Shown: positions 43,848 to 53,858, numbered from the stretch's first letter. The stretch: 64,000 bases of DNA from Methylobacterium sp. UNC378MF (GCF_900103195.1 NZ_FMWU01000006.1:1-64000), one strand, 5' to 3'. Numbers and translations: made by a program. The notes: generated from the sequence alone by a model not told the origin.

Positions 43848-44141
43848 TCACTCGGGCGGCTCTTCCGGCCGGGCGCTGCCCGACAGGTCGTCGTAGAGCA
43901 GCCGCGCCTCGGGGGCCGGGCCCCGCCGCAGGCCGAGGCCGAGCACCCGCACCGCCAGGGTCGCGTGCGGCGCGGCGACCGTCACCACGTCGCCGATGCC
44001 GATGGCTTTCGCGGGATTCTCGGCCCGGATTCCGTTCACCCGCACGAAGCCGTCGGAGGCCAGCCGTGCCGCGAGCGACCGGGTCCGGGCGAAGCGCGCG
44101 AACCACAGCCACTTGTCGAGGCGCTGCCGATCCTCCCGCAT
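43848..44141 (-). CDS. S4-domain RNA-binding protein (Hsp15-like)
   Basis: 97 aa. S4 fold over residues 5-65 (RLDKWLWFARFARTRSLAAR, SDGFVRVNGIRAENPAKAIG, GDVVTVAAPHATLAVRVLGL). E. coli Hsp15 (HslR), of the same family, binds stalled 50S subunits carrying nascent chains; a similar role is inferred. Its start is 12 bp after the helicase stop, so the two are co-transcribed. Confidence 0.9.
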   Translation of the reverse strand: MREDRQRLDKWLWFARFARTRSLAARLASDGFVRVNGIRAENPAKAIGIGDVVTVAAPHATLAVRVLGLGLRRGPAPEARLLYDDLSGSARPEEPPE

Positions 44142-44153
44142 CCGCGGCGGGGA

Positions 44154-47100
44154 TCAGCGTTTCCCGCCGTCGCCGGCTTCGAGCTGCGCCTTGAGCGCGG
44201 CCAGCTTGGCGAAGGGCGAATCCGGATCCGGCGCCCGCTCACGCCGCGGCGGCCGCTGATCGGGCCGCGGGCCGGCATGGCGCTGCTCCGCGTTGCGCTG
44301 ATCGTCGCGGCGTTCCGGCCGGCCGCCCTCGAAGCGGTCGCGGCGCGGACCGCGATCCCGCCCGGGGCGGGGGCCGCCGCCGTCGCCCTCGGCCCGACGC
44401 TGCTCGGGCCGACCGCCCTCCGGACGGCCCTGTCCCGCATGCTGGCCCTGCTGGCCGCCATCCCGGCCGCGACCGGCGCCGCGGGGACGGTTCTGCGGAC
44501 GCTGGTGCGCCGGGCGCTGATGCCGCTGCAGCCGCCAGACCTCGATCTGGGGGATCTCGGTCTCCGGTCCGCCCTCCGCGGGCGCGGCCTCCGGGGTGGC
44601 CGGATCCGTGTCTGCGGCAGCTTCGGCCGGATCCGCCTCGGCCGTCACGGGTGCCGCCTCGCCGGCTTCGGCTGCGGGCTCGAGCGCAGGCACGGCCTCG
44701 ACGGGCGCTTCGGGCGGGACGGGCGCGGCCTCGATTTCGGCTGCGGCGTCCGCGGGCGCCTCCGTCACGGTCTCAGCGGCCGGACCCTCGACCGCCGCGG
44801 GGGCTGCGGCCTCCTCGGTCGGCGTCCGGGTCTCGGTGCCGGTCGCCTCGGCTCCTTCAGAAGCCTCCGCGGCCGGGGGCTCGTCGCCGGCGGGCTCGTC
44901 TCCGGCGGGTTCGACGGCGGCGGCCTGCGCGTCGACGGCCTCGTCGGAGGCCGCTTCAGCCGCGGCTGCCGGTGCGGCCGGCGTCGTGGCGGCGGCCGGG
45001 ACGAGCGGCACCGTGATGGCGGGGCCGGGCCGCGTCTCCGCGTTGTAGCCGAGCGACTTCAGGATGGAGGCGAAATCCTCGCCCGAGCAACCGACCAGCG
45101 AGGTCATGCCGACGGTGGCCACGAAGCCGTCGCCGTCGGCGGTGCCGTCCGGCGGGGCGCCCGGGGTGGTGCCGGGCCGGTAGGCGATGGCCGGGCGGAT
45201 CAGGTCGGCGAGCCGCTCCAGGATGTCGACGCGCACGGCCCGCTCGCCGCTGACCCGGAACCCGGCGGCGCGGTAGAGCCCCTTGGCGATCTCGCGGTCG
45301 ACCTTGATCGAGGTGCGGCCGGAGCCGGCCAGATGCGCGATCTCGTCGAGGCCGCGCTGGTCGAGGCCGCCGTTGCGCAGGGCCCAGAGCTGGGCGGCGA
45401 GCGTCCGGGGCGCCGGCTTGAGCAGGGCCGGCAGGAAGATGTGGTAGGCGCCGAAGCGGACGCCGTGGCGGCGCAGCGCCCCGCGGCCATCCTGGTCGAG
45501 GCTGCGCATCTCGTGCGCCACCTTGGAGCGCTCCAGCACGCCGAGCGCCTCGACCACCTGGTAGCCGATGCCCTTGGCGAGACCGGTGAGGTCGGCCGCG
45601 GTCTCGATCTCCATGAGCGGGCCGAGCAGGCGCACGATATAGGCCTTCAGCCACGCATCCAGGCGCGCCTCGACCTTCTCGCGATGGGCGCCGGTGAGGC
45701 TATCGTCCGCCAGCAGACGGATCTGCGGGGCGAACAGCTTCTCGCCGGGCGTGAGCTTGGCGACGGGCGCGCCGGTCCACCGGATCGTCCCGTCATGCGC
45801 GAGCACGAGCGTCGAATCGGCGGTCGCGGCGAATCGTTCGGCCCGCGCCTCGATCTCGCCGGCGAGCGCCTTCTCGGCGGCGCTCCTCAGGGTCTTGGCC
45901 TCGTGCCCCTCTGCGCTCGCATCGGGAACGAACAGGAATCCGTGAAGGTGGCCGACATGCTGACCCTCGACGGTGACGTCACCGTCGGGGGTGATCTGGG
46001 CTTCGAGCATCGTGTTCTCTCTCAGGCGCCGCATCAGGACGCTTGTGCGCCGGTCGACGAAGCGGCTCGCGAGGCGTTCGTGCAGGGCGTCGGACAGCCT
46101 GTCCTCTACCCGACGCGTCTCGCCCTGCCAATGTTCTGGGTCGCGCAGCCAATCGGGACGGTTTGCCACGAAGGTCCAGGTGCGGCCTTGTGCGATCCGG
46201 CGGGACAGCGTGTCGATGTCGCCGTCGGTGCGGTCGATCATCGCCACCTGCTCGGCGAACCATGTGTCGGGGATCCGCCCGGCCATGCCCTTCATGAGGA
46301 ATCGGTAGAGCTGGGCCACGAGGTCGGCATGCACCTGCGGGTGGACCTTGCGGTAGTCGGGCACGCCGCAGACGTCCCACAGCCTCCGGACCGTGGCGGC
46401 GCTCCGCGCCATGTCGCGGATGTCGTCCTCCTTCATCAGGATCTCGAGCGCCTGCTGGTCCTCGCCCATCGGGGCGCGGGTCAGGCCTGATTCGCGCGGG
46501 TGCTCGTCCAGGCTCGCCTGCAAGCCCTCCAGGCTGCCGAAGCTGAGATCCGGGTTGCGCCATTGCAGGATGCGCAGCGGGTCGAAATCGTGGCTCTCCA
46601 GGCGCTCCACCAATTCGGCCTCGAAGGGCGGGCAGCGTCCGGTGGAGCCGAAGGTGCCGTCCGCAAGGTGGCGCCCGGCCCGGCCGGCGATCTGGCCCAT
46701 CTCGGCGGGGGTGAGCTTGCGGAATCGGGTGCCGTCGTATTTCCAGTTGGCCGCGAAGGCGACGTGGTCGACGTCGAGGTTGAGCCCCATCCCGACCGCG
46801 TCGGTGGCGACGAGGTAGTCGACGTCCCCCGCCTGGTACATCTCGACCTGGGCATTGCGGGTCCGGGGCGAGAGCGCGCCCAGCACCACCGCGGCCCCGC
46901 CCCGCTGGCGGCGGATCAGCTCGGCGATCGCGTAGACCTCCTCGGCCGAGAACGCCACGATGGCGGTGCGCCGGGGCAGACGCGACAGCCGCTTCTCCCC
47001 GGCGAAGGAGAGCTGCGACAGCCGCGGCCGGGTCGTGGTGTGGACGTTCGGGATCAGGCTCTGGACCAGCGGCAGCATGGTCGAGGAGCCGATCAGCAGG

Positions 47101-47585
47101 GTCTCCTCCCGGCCGCGCACGTAGAGCAGGCGGTCGGTGAAGACGTGGCCGCGGTCCATGTCGGCGGCGAGCTGGATCTCGTCGATAGCGACGTAAGCCA
47201 CGTCGAGGTCGCGGGGCATCGCCTCGATGGTGCAGATCCAGTAGCGCGGCCGGTCCGGCTTGATCTTCTCCTCACCGGTGACCAGCGCGACCTTCTCGGG
47301 GCCGACCTTGGCGACGACGCGCAGATAGACCTCCCGGGCGAGCAGCCGCAGGGGCAGCCCGATCATGCCGGTCGGGTGCGCGAGCATCCGCTCGATGGCG
47401 AGATGCGTCTTGCCGGTATTGGTCGGCCCGAGGACCGCGGTGACGCCGCGGGCGCGGGCATCGCGGGACAGCGAGCGGCTGGGCGAGGGGCGGAGCAGCG
47501 CGTCGATGGTCGGCGGTTCCTTCGGCCGGGACGGCCGTCGCGGCGCCGTCGCGGCGCGGAAGGCGGGCTCGACCGGCCGGTCGCG
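44154..47585 (-). CDS. Suv3-like DEAD/DEAH-box RNA helicase; start codon unclear
   Basis: Helicase related to mitochondrial Suv3, about 1,100 aa. P-loop GPTNTGKTH (about 47430-47404), Walker B IDEIQLA, motif III GSSTM, motif V/VI region TDAVGMGLNLDVDHVAFAAN and GQIAGRAGRHLADGTFG. A Suv3-type C-terminal region is followed by about 230 residues rich in Ala/Glu/Pro and a closing Arg/Gly/Gln-rich tail likely to bind RNA. The frame is open from 47585 downwards. Between there and the P-loop there is no ATG, GTG or TTG, and the first ATG (47387) comes after the P-loop. The true start may be CTG (for example 47498 or 47471) or the region carries a frameshift. Confidence 0.88.
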   Translation of the reverse strand, partial: RDRPVEPAFRAATAPRRPSRPKEPPTIDALLRPSPSRSLSRDARARGVTAVLGPTNTGKTHLAIERMLAHPTGMIGLPLRLLAREVYLRVVAKVGPEKVALVTGEEKIKPDRPRYWICTIEAMPRDLDVAYVAIDEIQLAADMDRGHVFTDRLLYVRGREETLLIGSSTMLPLVQSLIPNVHTTTRPRLSQLSFAGEKRLSRLPRRTAIVAFSAEEVYAIAELIRRQRGGAAVVLGALSPRTRNAQVEMYQAGDVDYLVATDAVGMGLNLDVDHVAFAANWKYDGTRFRKLTPAEMGQIAGRAGRHLADGTFGSTGRCPPFEAELVERLESHDFDPLRILQWRNPDLSFGSLEGLQASLDEHPRESGLTRAPMGEDQQALEILMKEDDIRDMARSAATVRRLWDVCGVPDYRKVHPQVHADLVAQLYRFLMKGMAGRIPDTWFAEQVAMIDRTDGDIDTLSRRIAQGRTWTFVANRPDWLRDPEHWQGETRRVEDRLSDALHERLASRFVDRRTSVLMRRLRENTMLEAQITPDGDVTVEGQHVGHLHGFLFVPDASAEGHEAKTLRSAAEKALAGEIEARAERFAATADSTLVLAHDGTIRWTGAPVAKLTPGEKLFAPQIRLLADDSLTGAHREKVEARLDAWLKAYIVRLLGPLMEIETAADLTGLAKGIGYQVVEALGVLERSKVAHEMRSLDQDGRGALRRHGVRFGAYHIFLPALLKPAPRTLAAQLWALRNGGLDQRGLDEIAHLAGSGRTSIKVDREIAKGLYRAAGFRVSGERAVRVDILERLADLIRPAIAYRPGTTPGAPPDGTADGDGFVATVGMTSLVGCSGEDFASILKSLGYNAETRPGPAITVPLVPAAATTPAAPAAAAEAASDEAVDAQAAAVEPAGDEPAGDEPPAAEASEGAEATGTETRTPTEEAAAPAAVEGPAAETVTEAPADAAAEIEAAPVPPEAPVEAVPALEPAAEAGEAAPVTAEADPAEAAADTDPATPEAAPAEGGPETEIPQIEVWRLQRHQRPAHQRPQNRPRGAGRGRDGGQQGQHAGQGRPEGGRPEQRRAEGDGGGPRPGRDRGPRRDRFEGGRPERRDDQRNAEQRHAGPRPDQRPPRRERAPDPDSPFAKLAALKAQLEAGDGGKR

Positions 47586-47903
47586 TCAGGGACGGTAGGG
47601 CCGGTACGATCCTCCCCCATATGGGATGCCGCCCCCGCCAGGTCCAATCTCCGGCGTGATCATCGGGTAGACGTCGATCTGCGTCGTCGGCGTGCCCGGC
47701 TGGGGTGCGACATCGGCGCAGAGCGTCTGAGGGACCGCCACGAGGGGACCGCGGCGCGGCGGCTTGTTCTCGACGACCTCGGCCGACGAGAAGGCGTCGC
47801 CGCCGCAACCGGGCTCGGCAGTGCCGGCGCTCAGGGGCTGGGCGGCGGCCGGGCCGGTGAGCGCGGCCAGGGCAAGGGCGATTCGGAGAGCGGACGGTCG
47901 CAT
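47586..47903 (-). CDS. Small secreted protein, unknown function
   Basis: 105-residue exported protein: signal peptide MRPSALRIALALAALTGPAA, then about 80 residues with two cysteines (EPGCGGDAF; PQTLCADV), a conserved-looking TQIDVYPMITPEIGPGG and a Gly/Tyr/Arg-rich tail. Its stop codon is in the same reading frame as the helicase that follows directly, with no intergenic gap. No family recognised. Confidence 0.65.
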   Translation of the reverse strand: MRPSALRIALALAALTGPAAAQPLSAGTAEPGCGGDAFSSAEVVENKPPRRGPLVAVPQTLCADVAPQPGTPTTQIDVYPMITPEIGPGGGGIPYGGGSYRPYRP

Positions 47904-47999
47904 GCGCGCATTATCGCGCGGAACGTGAAGATTCCTCCCACCGTCGCGCGGGAAGATCGCGGAGGCCGCGTCGACCGAGGGTTGCGAGCCAGTCGCGGA

Positions 48000-48290
48000 T
48001 CAGTCCACGCCCTCGACGAGGACCACCTCGCCGATCCCCGCGGGCCGGCGCTTGGCCACGGCGGCCTGGTATTCGGGCGAGAAGTAGTAGGTGCGGGCCG
48101 CCTCGTAGGACTCGAACTCCAGCACGACGTTGCGCGGACGGCCCTCGCCCTCCAGCGCCTCGCAGCGGCCGCCGCGGACCAGCGGCGTGCAGCCGTATTT
48201 GCGCATGGCCTCGGAGGCCATGGCGGCGTATTCCTTGTAGATATCCGGGTCGGTGACCGTCATCCGGACGATGATGTAGCCCTTGGGCAT
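48000..48290 (-). CDS. DUF1330 domain-containing protein
   Basis: 96-residue ferredoxin-fold protein of the DUF1330 family: MPKGYIIVRMTVTDPDIYKE, LVRGGRCEALEGEGRPRNVV, LEFESYEAARTYYFSPEYQA and AVAKRR. Family members are small dimeric enzymes or stress proteins of unknown activity. Single gene with 96 bp to the neighbour on the left. Confidence 0.92.
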   Translation of the reverse strand: MPKGYIIVRMTVTDPDIYKEYAAMASEAMRKYGCTPLVRGGRCEALEGEGRPRNVVLEFESYEAARTYYFSPEYQAAVAKRRPAGIGEVVLVEGVD

Positions 48291-48362
48291 TGGCTGGCCT
48301 CCCTGGCGCGTCTGCCGCGCCGCGCGGACGTGCCGGGAAAGCCGCCGACGGTCAAACCGCCG

Positions 48363-49304
48363 CTACTGCCCGGACAGGCTCGCCTGCGCGACGCTGGTGC
48401 CGGCGGCGCCCGCCGTCCCGGTCGCGCCCGCGGTGCCGCCCTGGCTCCAGCGCGTCGCCTCGATGATGTTGGTGCCGATCGTGGTGAGCACCGAGATGCG
48501 CAGCGGGATCAGGACGCGGGTCCCTTCGACGGGAGCGAGCCAGACCGACATCTCGCGGTTCTCCTCCATGAACTTCACCCCCGGCCGGTCCGGGCGGTGG
48601 CCGGCCACCGCCTGGTAGCGGGCGGTGCAGACGAGGACCGGGCCGGCATAGCCCGGCTTCTGCACCGGGCGGGTCTCGGCGTAGCTCAGCACCACGTTGA
48701 AGCGGGTGGCGCCGTCGAAGACCGGAAGGGTCCGGTTGCAATTCTCCGGGTCGAGGGGCTCGCCGCGCCCCCGGGTCGGCATCAGAAGGGCGCTGACCGG
48801 ATCGATGATGCCGCGCTTGTTGGCGGGGGTGACCGGCACGCGGTCCTGCATGTCGACGAGGGGCGGCGTGACCTCGGCCTGGACCACGTTGCCGTGCGCC
48901 AGGGCCATGCGCACCGCGATGCCGGAACTCGCCGTCTGGGTCGCGATGGCGAAGGCGCCGGGCTGCGGTGCTGCCGTGAAGCTGCCGGAGGCCCGGGCCG
49001 AGCCCTTGCCGCCGGTGATCGCACCGACGAGGCCCGTGAGCACCGCCGACACGTCCATGAGGTAGCGGTCGCGGTCGAAGGACCCGGCCAGGCGCGCCGT
49101 GCCGATCGGCAGGCCGGCGAGGTTGATGCCGTAATCGACCGCCACGGTTGCGGCGGCCGCAGCGGCCCGCTTCGAGCGCGACGCGCGCGCTGCGGCATCG
49201 GTCGGGGCCGCGAGGGCGGCGACCGCGAGGAGGCTGACCGCGAGACGCCCGGCAGCGTGCTTTGTCACAGGCTTGATCATCCGACGGACTGGCGTGGCGC
49301 TCAT
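48363..49304 (-). CDS. DUF3108 domain-containing exported protein
   Basis: 313 aa from ATG 49304; a second ATG at 49280 would give a shorter, more typical signal peptide (MIKPVTKHAAGRLAVSLLAV) and may be the real start. The mature part starts near residue 45. DUF3108 signature parts: VDYGINLAGLPIGTARLAGS, PENCNRTLPVFDGATRFNVV, and VWLAPVEGTRVLIPLRISVL at the end of the fold, followed by a Gly/Ala/Thr tail. Periplasmic beta-rich protein of unknown function, divergent from rpmB. Confidence 0.85.
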   Translation of the reverse strand: MSATPVRRMIKPVTKHAAGRLAVSLLAVAALAAPTDAAARASRSKRAAAAAATVAVDYGINLAGLPIGTARLAGSFDRDRYLMDVSAVLTGLVGAITGGKGSARASGSFTAAPQPGAFAIATQTASSGIAVRMALAHGNVVQAEVTPPLVDMQDRVPVTPANKRGIIDPVSALLMPTRGRGEPLDPENCNRTLPVFDGATRFNVVLSYAETRPVQKPGYAGPVLVCTARYQAVAGHRPDRPGVKFMEENREMSVWLAPVEGTRVLIPLRISVLTTIGTNIIEATRWSQGGTAGATGTAGAAGTSVAQASLSGQ

Positions 49305-49656
49305 GATCCGGATCGCATCCCAGGATGGGCAATCCGAGACACGCGCTCGGACAGACCCTCTCGAACACACCCGCTCGTCGGCCGTCTCTCGACGCCCGAA
49401 GCCGGGAGAGACGCCTTCCTGCAGGTGGAAGAAGGCTATATCCCGGCATCGTGGTTAACAGACCGTTGGGCGGCTGCCGCGGCCGCGGCGTCGGCCGGCA
49501 CCTTGACGCACCGCGGCTTCGTCGCCTATAGGCTCGCGCCTTCAACAGGACTCCGCCGGACCTGGAAGACGCAATGGGCGCCGCCCGCTGCGACGATGAT
49601 CGCGCTGGCCGCGATCGGGTCTGTTCGGGCGGAACGAGACGGGATCGTTTTTTATC
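49305..49656. other. Upstream region of rpmB
   Basis: 352 bp between DUF3108 gene and rpmB starts. No gene; contains the promoter candidate at 49503-49532. Confidence 0.5.
49503..49532 (+). promoter_or_regulatory. Sigma-70-like promoter candidate for rpmB
   Basis: TTGACG (49503-49508), 18-nt spacer, TATAGG (49527-49532; CTATAG one base earlier gives 17 nt). It lies 125 bp before the rpmB start. Confidence 0.5.
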
Positions 49657-49959
49657 ATGGCACGCCGCTGCGAACTCACCGGCAAGGCCGTTCAGGTCGG
49701 CCACCTCGTGAGCCACTCGAACCGCAAGACCAAGTGCCGGTTCCTTCCGAACCTGTGCAACGTCACCCTGCAGTCCGACGCGCTGGGCAAGCGCGTTCGC
49801 CTGCGGGTCACCGCACATGCCCTGCGCTCGGTGGAGCACCGCGGCGGCCTCGACGCCTTCCTGATCAAGGCCGGCGAGGGCGACCTGTCGCAGACCGCCC
49901 GCCTCCTGAAGCGCGAGATCCACAAGAAGCTCGCCGAGGCTCCGGCCGCCGCGGCCTGA
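49657..49959 (+). CDS. rpmB: 50S ribosomal protein L28
   Basis: 100-residue large-subunit protein. Begins [20 protein letters not shown], followed by [20 protein letters not shown], the core L28 motif, and an alphaproteobacterial C-terminal extension ([32 protein letters not shown]). The usual CXXC zinc site of some L28 proteins is absent. Monocistronic, with promoter and terminator candidates on either side. Confidence 0.97.
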   Translation: MARRCELTGKAVQVGHLVSHSNRKTKCRFLPNLCNVTLQSDALGKRVRLRVTAHALRSVEHRGGLDAFLIKAGEGDLSQTARLLKREIHKKLAEAPAAAA

Positions 49960-49996
49960 GCCCCGGGCTTCGCGCCTTCCTTATCGGACGGGTTGA

Positions 49997-50027
49997 GCCG
50001 CCGTGGCCCTTGAGGCCGCGGCGGTTT
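49997..50027 (+). terminator. Terminator of rpmB
   Basis: gccgccgtggcc (49997-50008) and ggccgcggcggt (50014-50025) form a 12-bp stem with two G-U pairs and a short T-run. It starts 38 bp after the rpmB stop. Confidence 0.6.
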
Positions 50028-50072
50028 CCGCTTGCGCGCCAGGCAGTCTGAGCCGGACGACCCCGTTCACGG

Positions 50073-50180
50073 CCTCATCCTGAGATACCCGCGCCAGCGG
50101 GCCTCGAAGGAGGGCTCCAGGGGTCGCGCGGCTGGCCGGATCCCTCCTTCGTCGCGGCTTCGCCGCAGCTCAGGACGAGG
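50073..50180. repeat. Dispersed palindromic element (family B, copy 2)
   Basis: cctcatcctgag (50073-50084) and ctcaggacgagg (50169-50180) are the arms, one mismatch. The core (gccagcgggcctcgaagga then gggctccagggg) matches that of the copy at 15945-16058. Lies between rpmB and cobT, which converge. Confidence 0.75.
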
Positions 50181-50237
50181 GCGGGGGTCGGAGAGGCCGG
50201 AGGCGGGAGCACGGCATTTGCCGCGCTGCGGACACGC

Positions 50238-52145
50238 TCAGCGCCGCCCCCCTGCTGTCCGCAGCATCCGGCCCGTCGGGGCGGACGCGCCGTCCTCCTC
50301 GAACAGTTCCGCCAGCTTCTCGGTCATCGCGCCACCGAGTTCCTCGGCGTCGATGATCGTCACGGCACGGCGATAGTAGCGCGTCACGTCGTGGCCGATG
50401 CCGATGGCGAGAAGCTCCACCGGCGAGCGCGTCTCGATCTCCTCGATCATCCAGCGCAGGTGCCGCTCCAGGTAGTTGCCGGCGTTGACCGAGAGGGTCG
50501 AATCGTCGACCGGCGCGCCGTCCGAGATCACCATCAGGATCTTGCGCTGCTCCGGCCGTCCGAGCAGGCGCTTGTGCGCCCAGTCGAGCGCCTCGCCGTC
50601 GATATTCTCCTTGAGCAGCCCCTCGCGCATCATCAGGCCGAGGTTCTTGCGCGCGCGGCGCCAGGGTGCGTCGGCCGACTTGTAGACGATGTGGCGCAGG
50701 TCGTTCAGGCGGCCGGGATTGACCGGCTTGCCGGCGGCGAGCCACGCCTCGCGGCTCTGGCCGCCCTTCCAGGCGCGGGTGGTGAAGCCCAGGATCTCCA
50801 CCTTCACGCCGCAGCGCTCCAGCGTCCGCGCCAGGATGTCGGCGCAGGTCGCCGCCACGGTGATCGGCCGGCCGCGCATCGAGCCCGAATTGTCGAGGAG
50901 CAGCGTGACGACCGTATCGCGGAAATTCGTGTCCTTCTCCTGCTTGAAGGAGAGGGGCTGGTACGGGTCGATGACCACGCGCACGAGCCGCGCCGGATCG
51001 AGCTGGCCCTCTTCCAGATCGAAATCCCAGGCGCGGTTCTGCTGGGCCAGGAGGCGCCGCTGCAGCCGGTTGGCGAGGCGCCCGACCACGCCCTGCAGGT
51101 GCGAGAGCTGCTTGTCGAGGTAGGAGCGCAGGCGCGACAGCTCGTCGGCGTCGCACAGCTCCTCGGCGTGAATGACCTCGTCGAACCGGGGGTTGAACAC
51201 CCGGTATTCCGGCCCGCGGGCCTCGTTGCCCTGCCGCTGCGGCGGGCGCGACGCCTCCGAGGCCTCCTCGGATTCCGCGTCCTCGGCCTCCTCGGGCAAC
51301 TCGCCCGAGGGCGCGTCGGCGGATTCCTGAGCGCCTTCCTCGATCTCGTCGGAGGCCTCCTCGGAGGTCTCGATCTCGGCGCGCTCGCCCTGGCTCTTCT
51401 CCTCCGAATCGCCCTCGCTCGGATTCTGCTCGTCGTCCTGGGCGTCGTTCTCGTCGTCGTTCTCGTCGTCCTCGGCGTCGAACGGCGTCTCGTCCGACAT
51501 GTCGAGGGAGGTGAGGAGGTCGCGCACCGAGCGGGCGAACTTGCGCTGGTCCTCGATCGAGCCGAGCAGCCCGTCGAGATTCGGGCCGGCCTTGGCCTCG
51601 ATATGCTCGCGCCACAACTCGACGATCTTGGCGGCGGCCTCGGGCGGCTGCTGGCCGGTCAGGCGCTCGCGCACCATCAGGGCGACCGCGTCCTCCATGG
51701 GGGCGTCGGCCCGGTCGGTGATGTTCTCGTACTTGCCGCCGCGGTGGTAGCGGTCCTCCAGCATCGCCGTGATGTTGCTGGCGACCCCCGCCATCCGGCG
51801 CGAGCCGATCGCCTCGACCCGGGCCTGCTCGACCGCGTCGTAGACCGCCCGGGCGGCGGCATTCTCGGGGGCGAAGCGGCGATGCAAGGCGACGTCGTGA
51901 CAGCCGAGGCGCAGCGCCATGGCGTCGGCGTTGCCGCGCAGCACCGCGACGTCCTGCGCTGAGAGCTTGCGCGGCGGCTCGGGGAGGCGGGCCTTGTCGC
52001 CGGTGAGCGCCGGCCGGTCGGTGGCGTAGGTGACCTCGACCTCGGAGCGCCGCGCGATGGCGCGCAGGCACCCCGCCACCGAGCGCTTCAGGGGCTCGGC
52101 CACGGGTTCGCGGCGCTCGCCGGGCTTGCGGTTGGAGATGGACAT
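50238..52145 (-). CDS. cobT: Cobaltochelatase subunit CobT
   Basis: Large subunit of the chelatase core (CobST) that with CobN inserts cobalt into hydrogenobyrinic diamide in aerobic B12 synthesis. 635 aa. N-terminal CobT part (about 20-200: [40 protein letters not shown]), a highly acidic Glu/Asp stretch about 215-310, and a C-terminal VWA domain starting near 395 with the MIDAS motif [14 protein letters not shown], then [19 protein letters not shown]. It is the third gene after cobS and a DUF29 gene; 5 bp separate it from DUF29. Confidence 0.95.
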   Translation of the reverse strand: MSISNRKPGERREPVAEPLKRSVAGCLRAIARRSEVEVTYATDRPALTGDKARLPEPPRKLSAQDVAVLRGNADAMALRLGCHDVALHRRFAPENAAARAVYDAVEQARVEAIGSRRMAGVASNITAMLEDRYHRGGKYENITDRADAPMEDAVALMVRERLTGQQPPEAAAKIVELWREHIEAKAGPNLDGLLGSIEDQRKFARSVRDLLTSLDMSDETPFDAEDDENDDENDAQDDEQNPSEGDSEEKSQGERAEIETSEEASDEIEEGAQESADAPSGELPEEAEDAESEEASEASRPPQRQGNEARGPEYRVFNPRFDEVIHAEELCDADELSRLRSYLDKQLSHLQGVVGRLANRLQRRLLAQQNRAWDFDLEEGQLDPARLVRVVIDPYQPLSFKQEKDTNFRDTVVTLLLDNSGSMRGRPITVAATCADILARTLERCGVKVEILGFTTRAWKGGQSREAWLAAGKPVNPGRLNDLRHIVYKSADAPWRRARKNLGLMMREGLLKENIDGEALDWAHKRLLGRPEQRKILMVISDGAPVDDSTLSVNAGNYLERHLRWMIEEIETRSPVELLAIGIGHDVTRYYRRAVTIIDAEELGGAMTEKLAELFEEDGASAPTGRMLRTAGGRR

Positions 52146-52150
52146 GCGGG

Positions 52151-52660
52151 CTACTTCTTCGCGGAATCGAGATCGAAGGGGCGAGCCCGGATCTCATCCC
52201 AGCTGTAGGGACAGGCAGACGGAAACTCGTCCGGCATCAGATGGGTCTCGTCGGCGGCCCAGTCGCGCGCGTCCGGGTAGGCCTGTGCCAGAGCCTCCTC
52301 GAGGCGGGCCTTGAGGCTCGGGCTCTCGGTCAGCAGACGGTCGAAGCGCCGGCGTTGCTCGCGGATCGAGTAGATCCAGCTCGGCGTGCGGTGCTCGGGC
52401 TGCTGATCCCACTTCAGCATGTGCATCAGGAGGACGCGCAGACAGCTGTAGAGCTTGGAGAATTCGCGCCTCGACACGTCCTCCAGCTCCTCCGCGACGC
52501 GCTCGACGTCGATCTCGTCGAACCGGCGGGCGCGGAGCAGGGCGACCTGCTCCCGCGCCCAGCTGTGAAGGTCGTCCTCGTAGCGCGTGCGGATGGCCGC
52601 GGACGAGGTGTCCACGTCCATCACAGCGGTCTCGGCCGGACGCGCCACGGGCTCCTCCAT
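52151..52660 (-). CDS. DUF29 domain-containing protein inside the cobS-cobT operon
   Basis: 169 aa from ATG 52660 (alternative ATG 52621). DUF29 family: [60 protein letters not shown] and [12 protein letters not shown]. The family is common in cyanobacteria and Methylobacterium, of unknown function, often near mobile elements. Gaps of 5 bp on each side put it tightly between cobS and cobT, so it is co-transcribed with cobaltochelatase genes; relation to B12 synthesis is not established. Confidence 0.88.
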   Translation of the reverse strand: MEEPVARPAETAVMDVDTSSAAIRTRYEDDLHSWAREQVALLRARRFDEIDVERVAEELEDVSRREFSKLYSCLRVLLMHMLKWDQQPEHRTPSWIYSIREQRRRFDRLLTESPSLKARLEEALAQAYPDARDWAADETHLMPDEFPSACPYSWDEIRARPFDLDSAKK

Positions 52661-52665
52661 GCGGG

Positions 52666-53649
52666 TCAGCTCAGCGCGACGTTCACCGCGCTCTCGGGCA
52701 GCTCCTTGCCGAAGGCGCGCTGGTAGAACTCGGCCACCAATGTCCGCTCCAGCTCGTCGCACTTGTTCAGGAAGGTCACCCGGAAGGCGAAGCCGATATC
52801 CTTGAAGATGTCGGCGTTCTCGGCCCAGGTGATCACCGTGCGGGGGCTCATCACGGTCGACAGGTCGCCGTTCATGAAGGCGTTGCGGGTGAGATCGGCC
52901 ACGCGCACCATCCGGTTGACGATGTCGCGGCCCTGGTCGCTCCGGTAATGGGTGGCCTTCGAGAGCACGATGTCGACCTCGCGGTCGTGCGGCAGGTAGT
53001 TCAGCGTGGTGACGATCGACCAGCGGTCCATCTGGCCCTGGTTGATCTGCTGGGTGCCGTGATAGAGGCCGGACGTGTCGCCGAGGCCCACCGTGTTGGC
53101 GGTGGCGAACAGCCGGAAGGCCGGGTGCGGGCGGATCACGCGCTTCTGGTCGAGCAGCGTCAGGCGGCCCGACAGCTCCAGCACGCGCTGGATCACGAAC
53201 ATCACGTCCGGACGCCCGGCATCGTACTCGTCGAACACGAGCGCGACGTTGTTCTGCAGCGCCCAGGGCAGGATGCCGTCCTGGAAGGCGGTGACCTGCT
53301 TGCCGTCCTGCAGGACGATGGCGTCCTTGCCGACGAGGTCGATGCGCGAGACGTGGCTGTCGAGGTTGATCCGGATGCACGGCCAGTTCAGCCGGGCGGC
53401 GACCTGCTCGATATGGGTCGACTTGCCGGTGCCGTGATAGCCGGTGACCATCACGCGGCGGTTGCGCGCGAAGCCGGCCAGAATCGCCAGAGTCGTCTCC
53501 CGGTCGAAGATGTAGTCCGGATCGAGATCCGGCACGTGCTCCTCGGGCTCGGCATAGGCCGGGACCTTGAGGTCGAGGTCGATGCCGAAGACCTCGCGGA
53601 CGGAGACGGTGCGGTCGGGGAGCCGGGCGGGCGTATCGTCAGAGAGCAT
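52666..53649 (-). CDS. cobS: Cobaltochelatase subunit CobS
   Basis: AAA+ ATPase subunit of the CobNST cobalt chelatase. 327 aa from ATG 53649, which has GAGGT upstream. N-terminal part [20 protein letters not shown]; Walker [21 protein letters not shown] (70-78); Walker [21 protein letters not shown]; sensor 1 [21 protein letters not shown]-terminal lid ([20 protein letters not shown]). Cobaltochelatase helps make the B12 that methylobacteria need for methylmalonyl- and ethylmalonyl-CoA mutases. Confidence 0.96.
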   Translation of the reverse strand: MLSDDTPARLPDRTVSVREVFGIDLDLKVPAYAEPEEHVPDLDPDYIFDRETTLAILAGFARNRRVMVTGYHGTGKSTHIEQVAARLNWPCIRINLDSHVSRIDLVGKDAIVLQDGKQVTAFQDGILPWALQNNVALVFDEYDAGRPDVMFVIQRVLELSGRLTLLDQKRVIRPHPAFRLFATANTVGLGDTSGLYHGTQQINQGQMDRWSIVTTLNYLPHDREVDIVLSKATHYRSDQGRDIVNRMVRVADLTRNAFMNGDLSTVMSPRTVITWAENADIFKDIGFAFRVTFLNKCDELERTLVAEFYQRAFGKELPESAVNVALS

Positions 53650-53858
53650 TCGGAACCTCGTGAGGCGCGGGCGCTCCACTCCCAACAGTGAAGCATCTGC
53701 GCGGAAGAACGTCGAGCCGGGCCTCCGCGGCGGGGCGGAGCCATCCTTAGACGGCGACGCGCGCGCGCGCCACCGACCGGCATGGATCCCATATAGGGTC
53801 GCCCCGCGCGGTTTGCCCTATCCTGGATGCGATCCGGCCTGCATCCTTCGTGCCGCGG

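Noticed and set aside
43800..46490. 896-codon plus-strand frame opposite the helicase tail
   Set aside because: Shadow of the low-complexity Ala/Glu/Pro and Arg/Gly regions of the helicase.
46500..50051. 1,183-codon plus-strand open frame spanning helicase, small genes and rpmB region
   Set aside because: Runs antisense through several well-supported genes and is out of frame with rpmB. No protein family.
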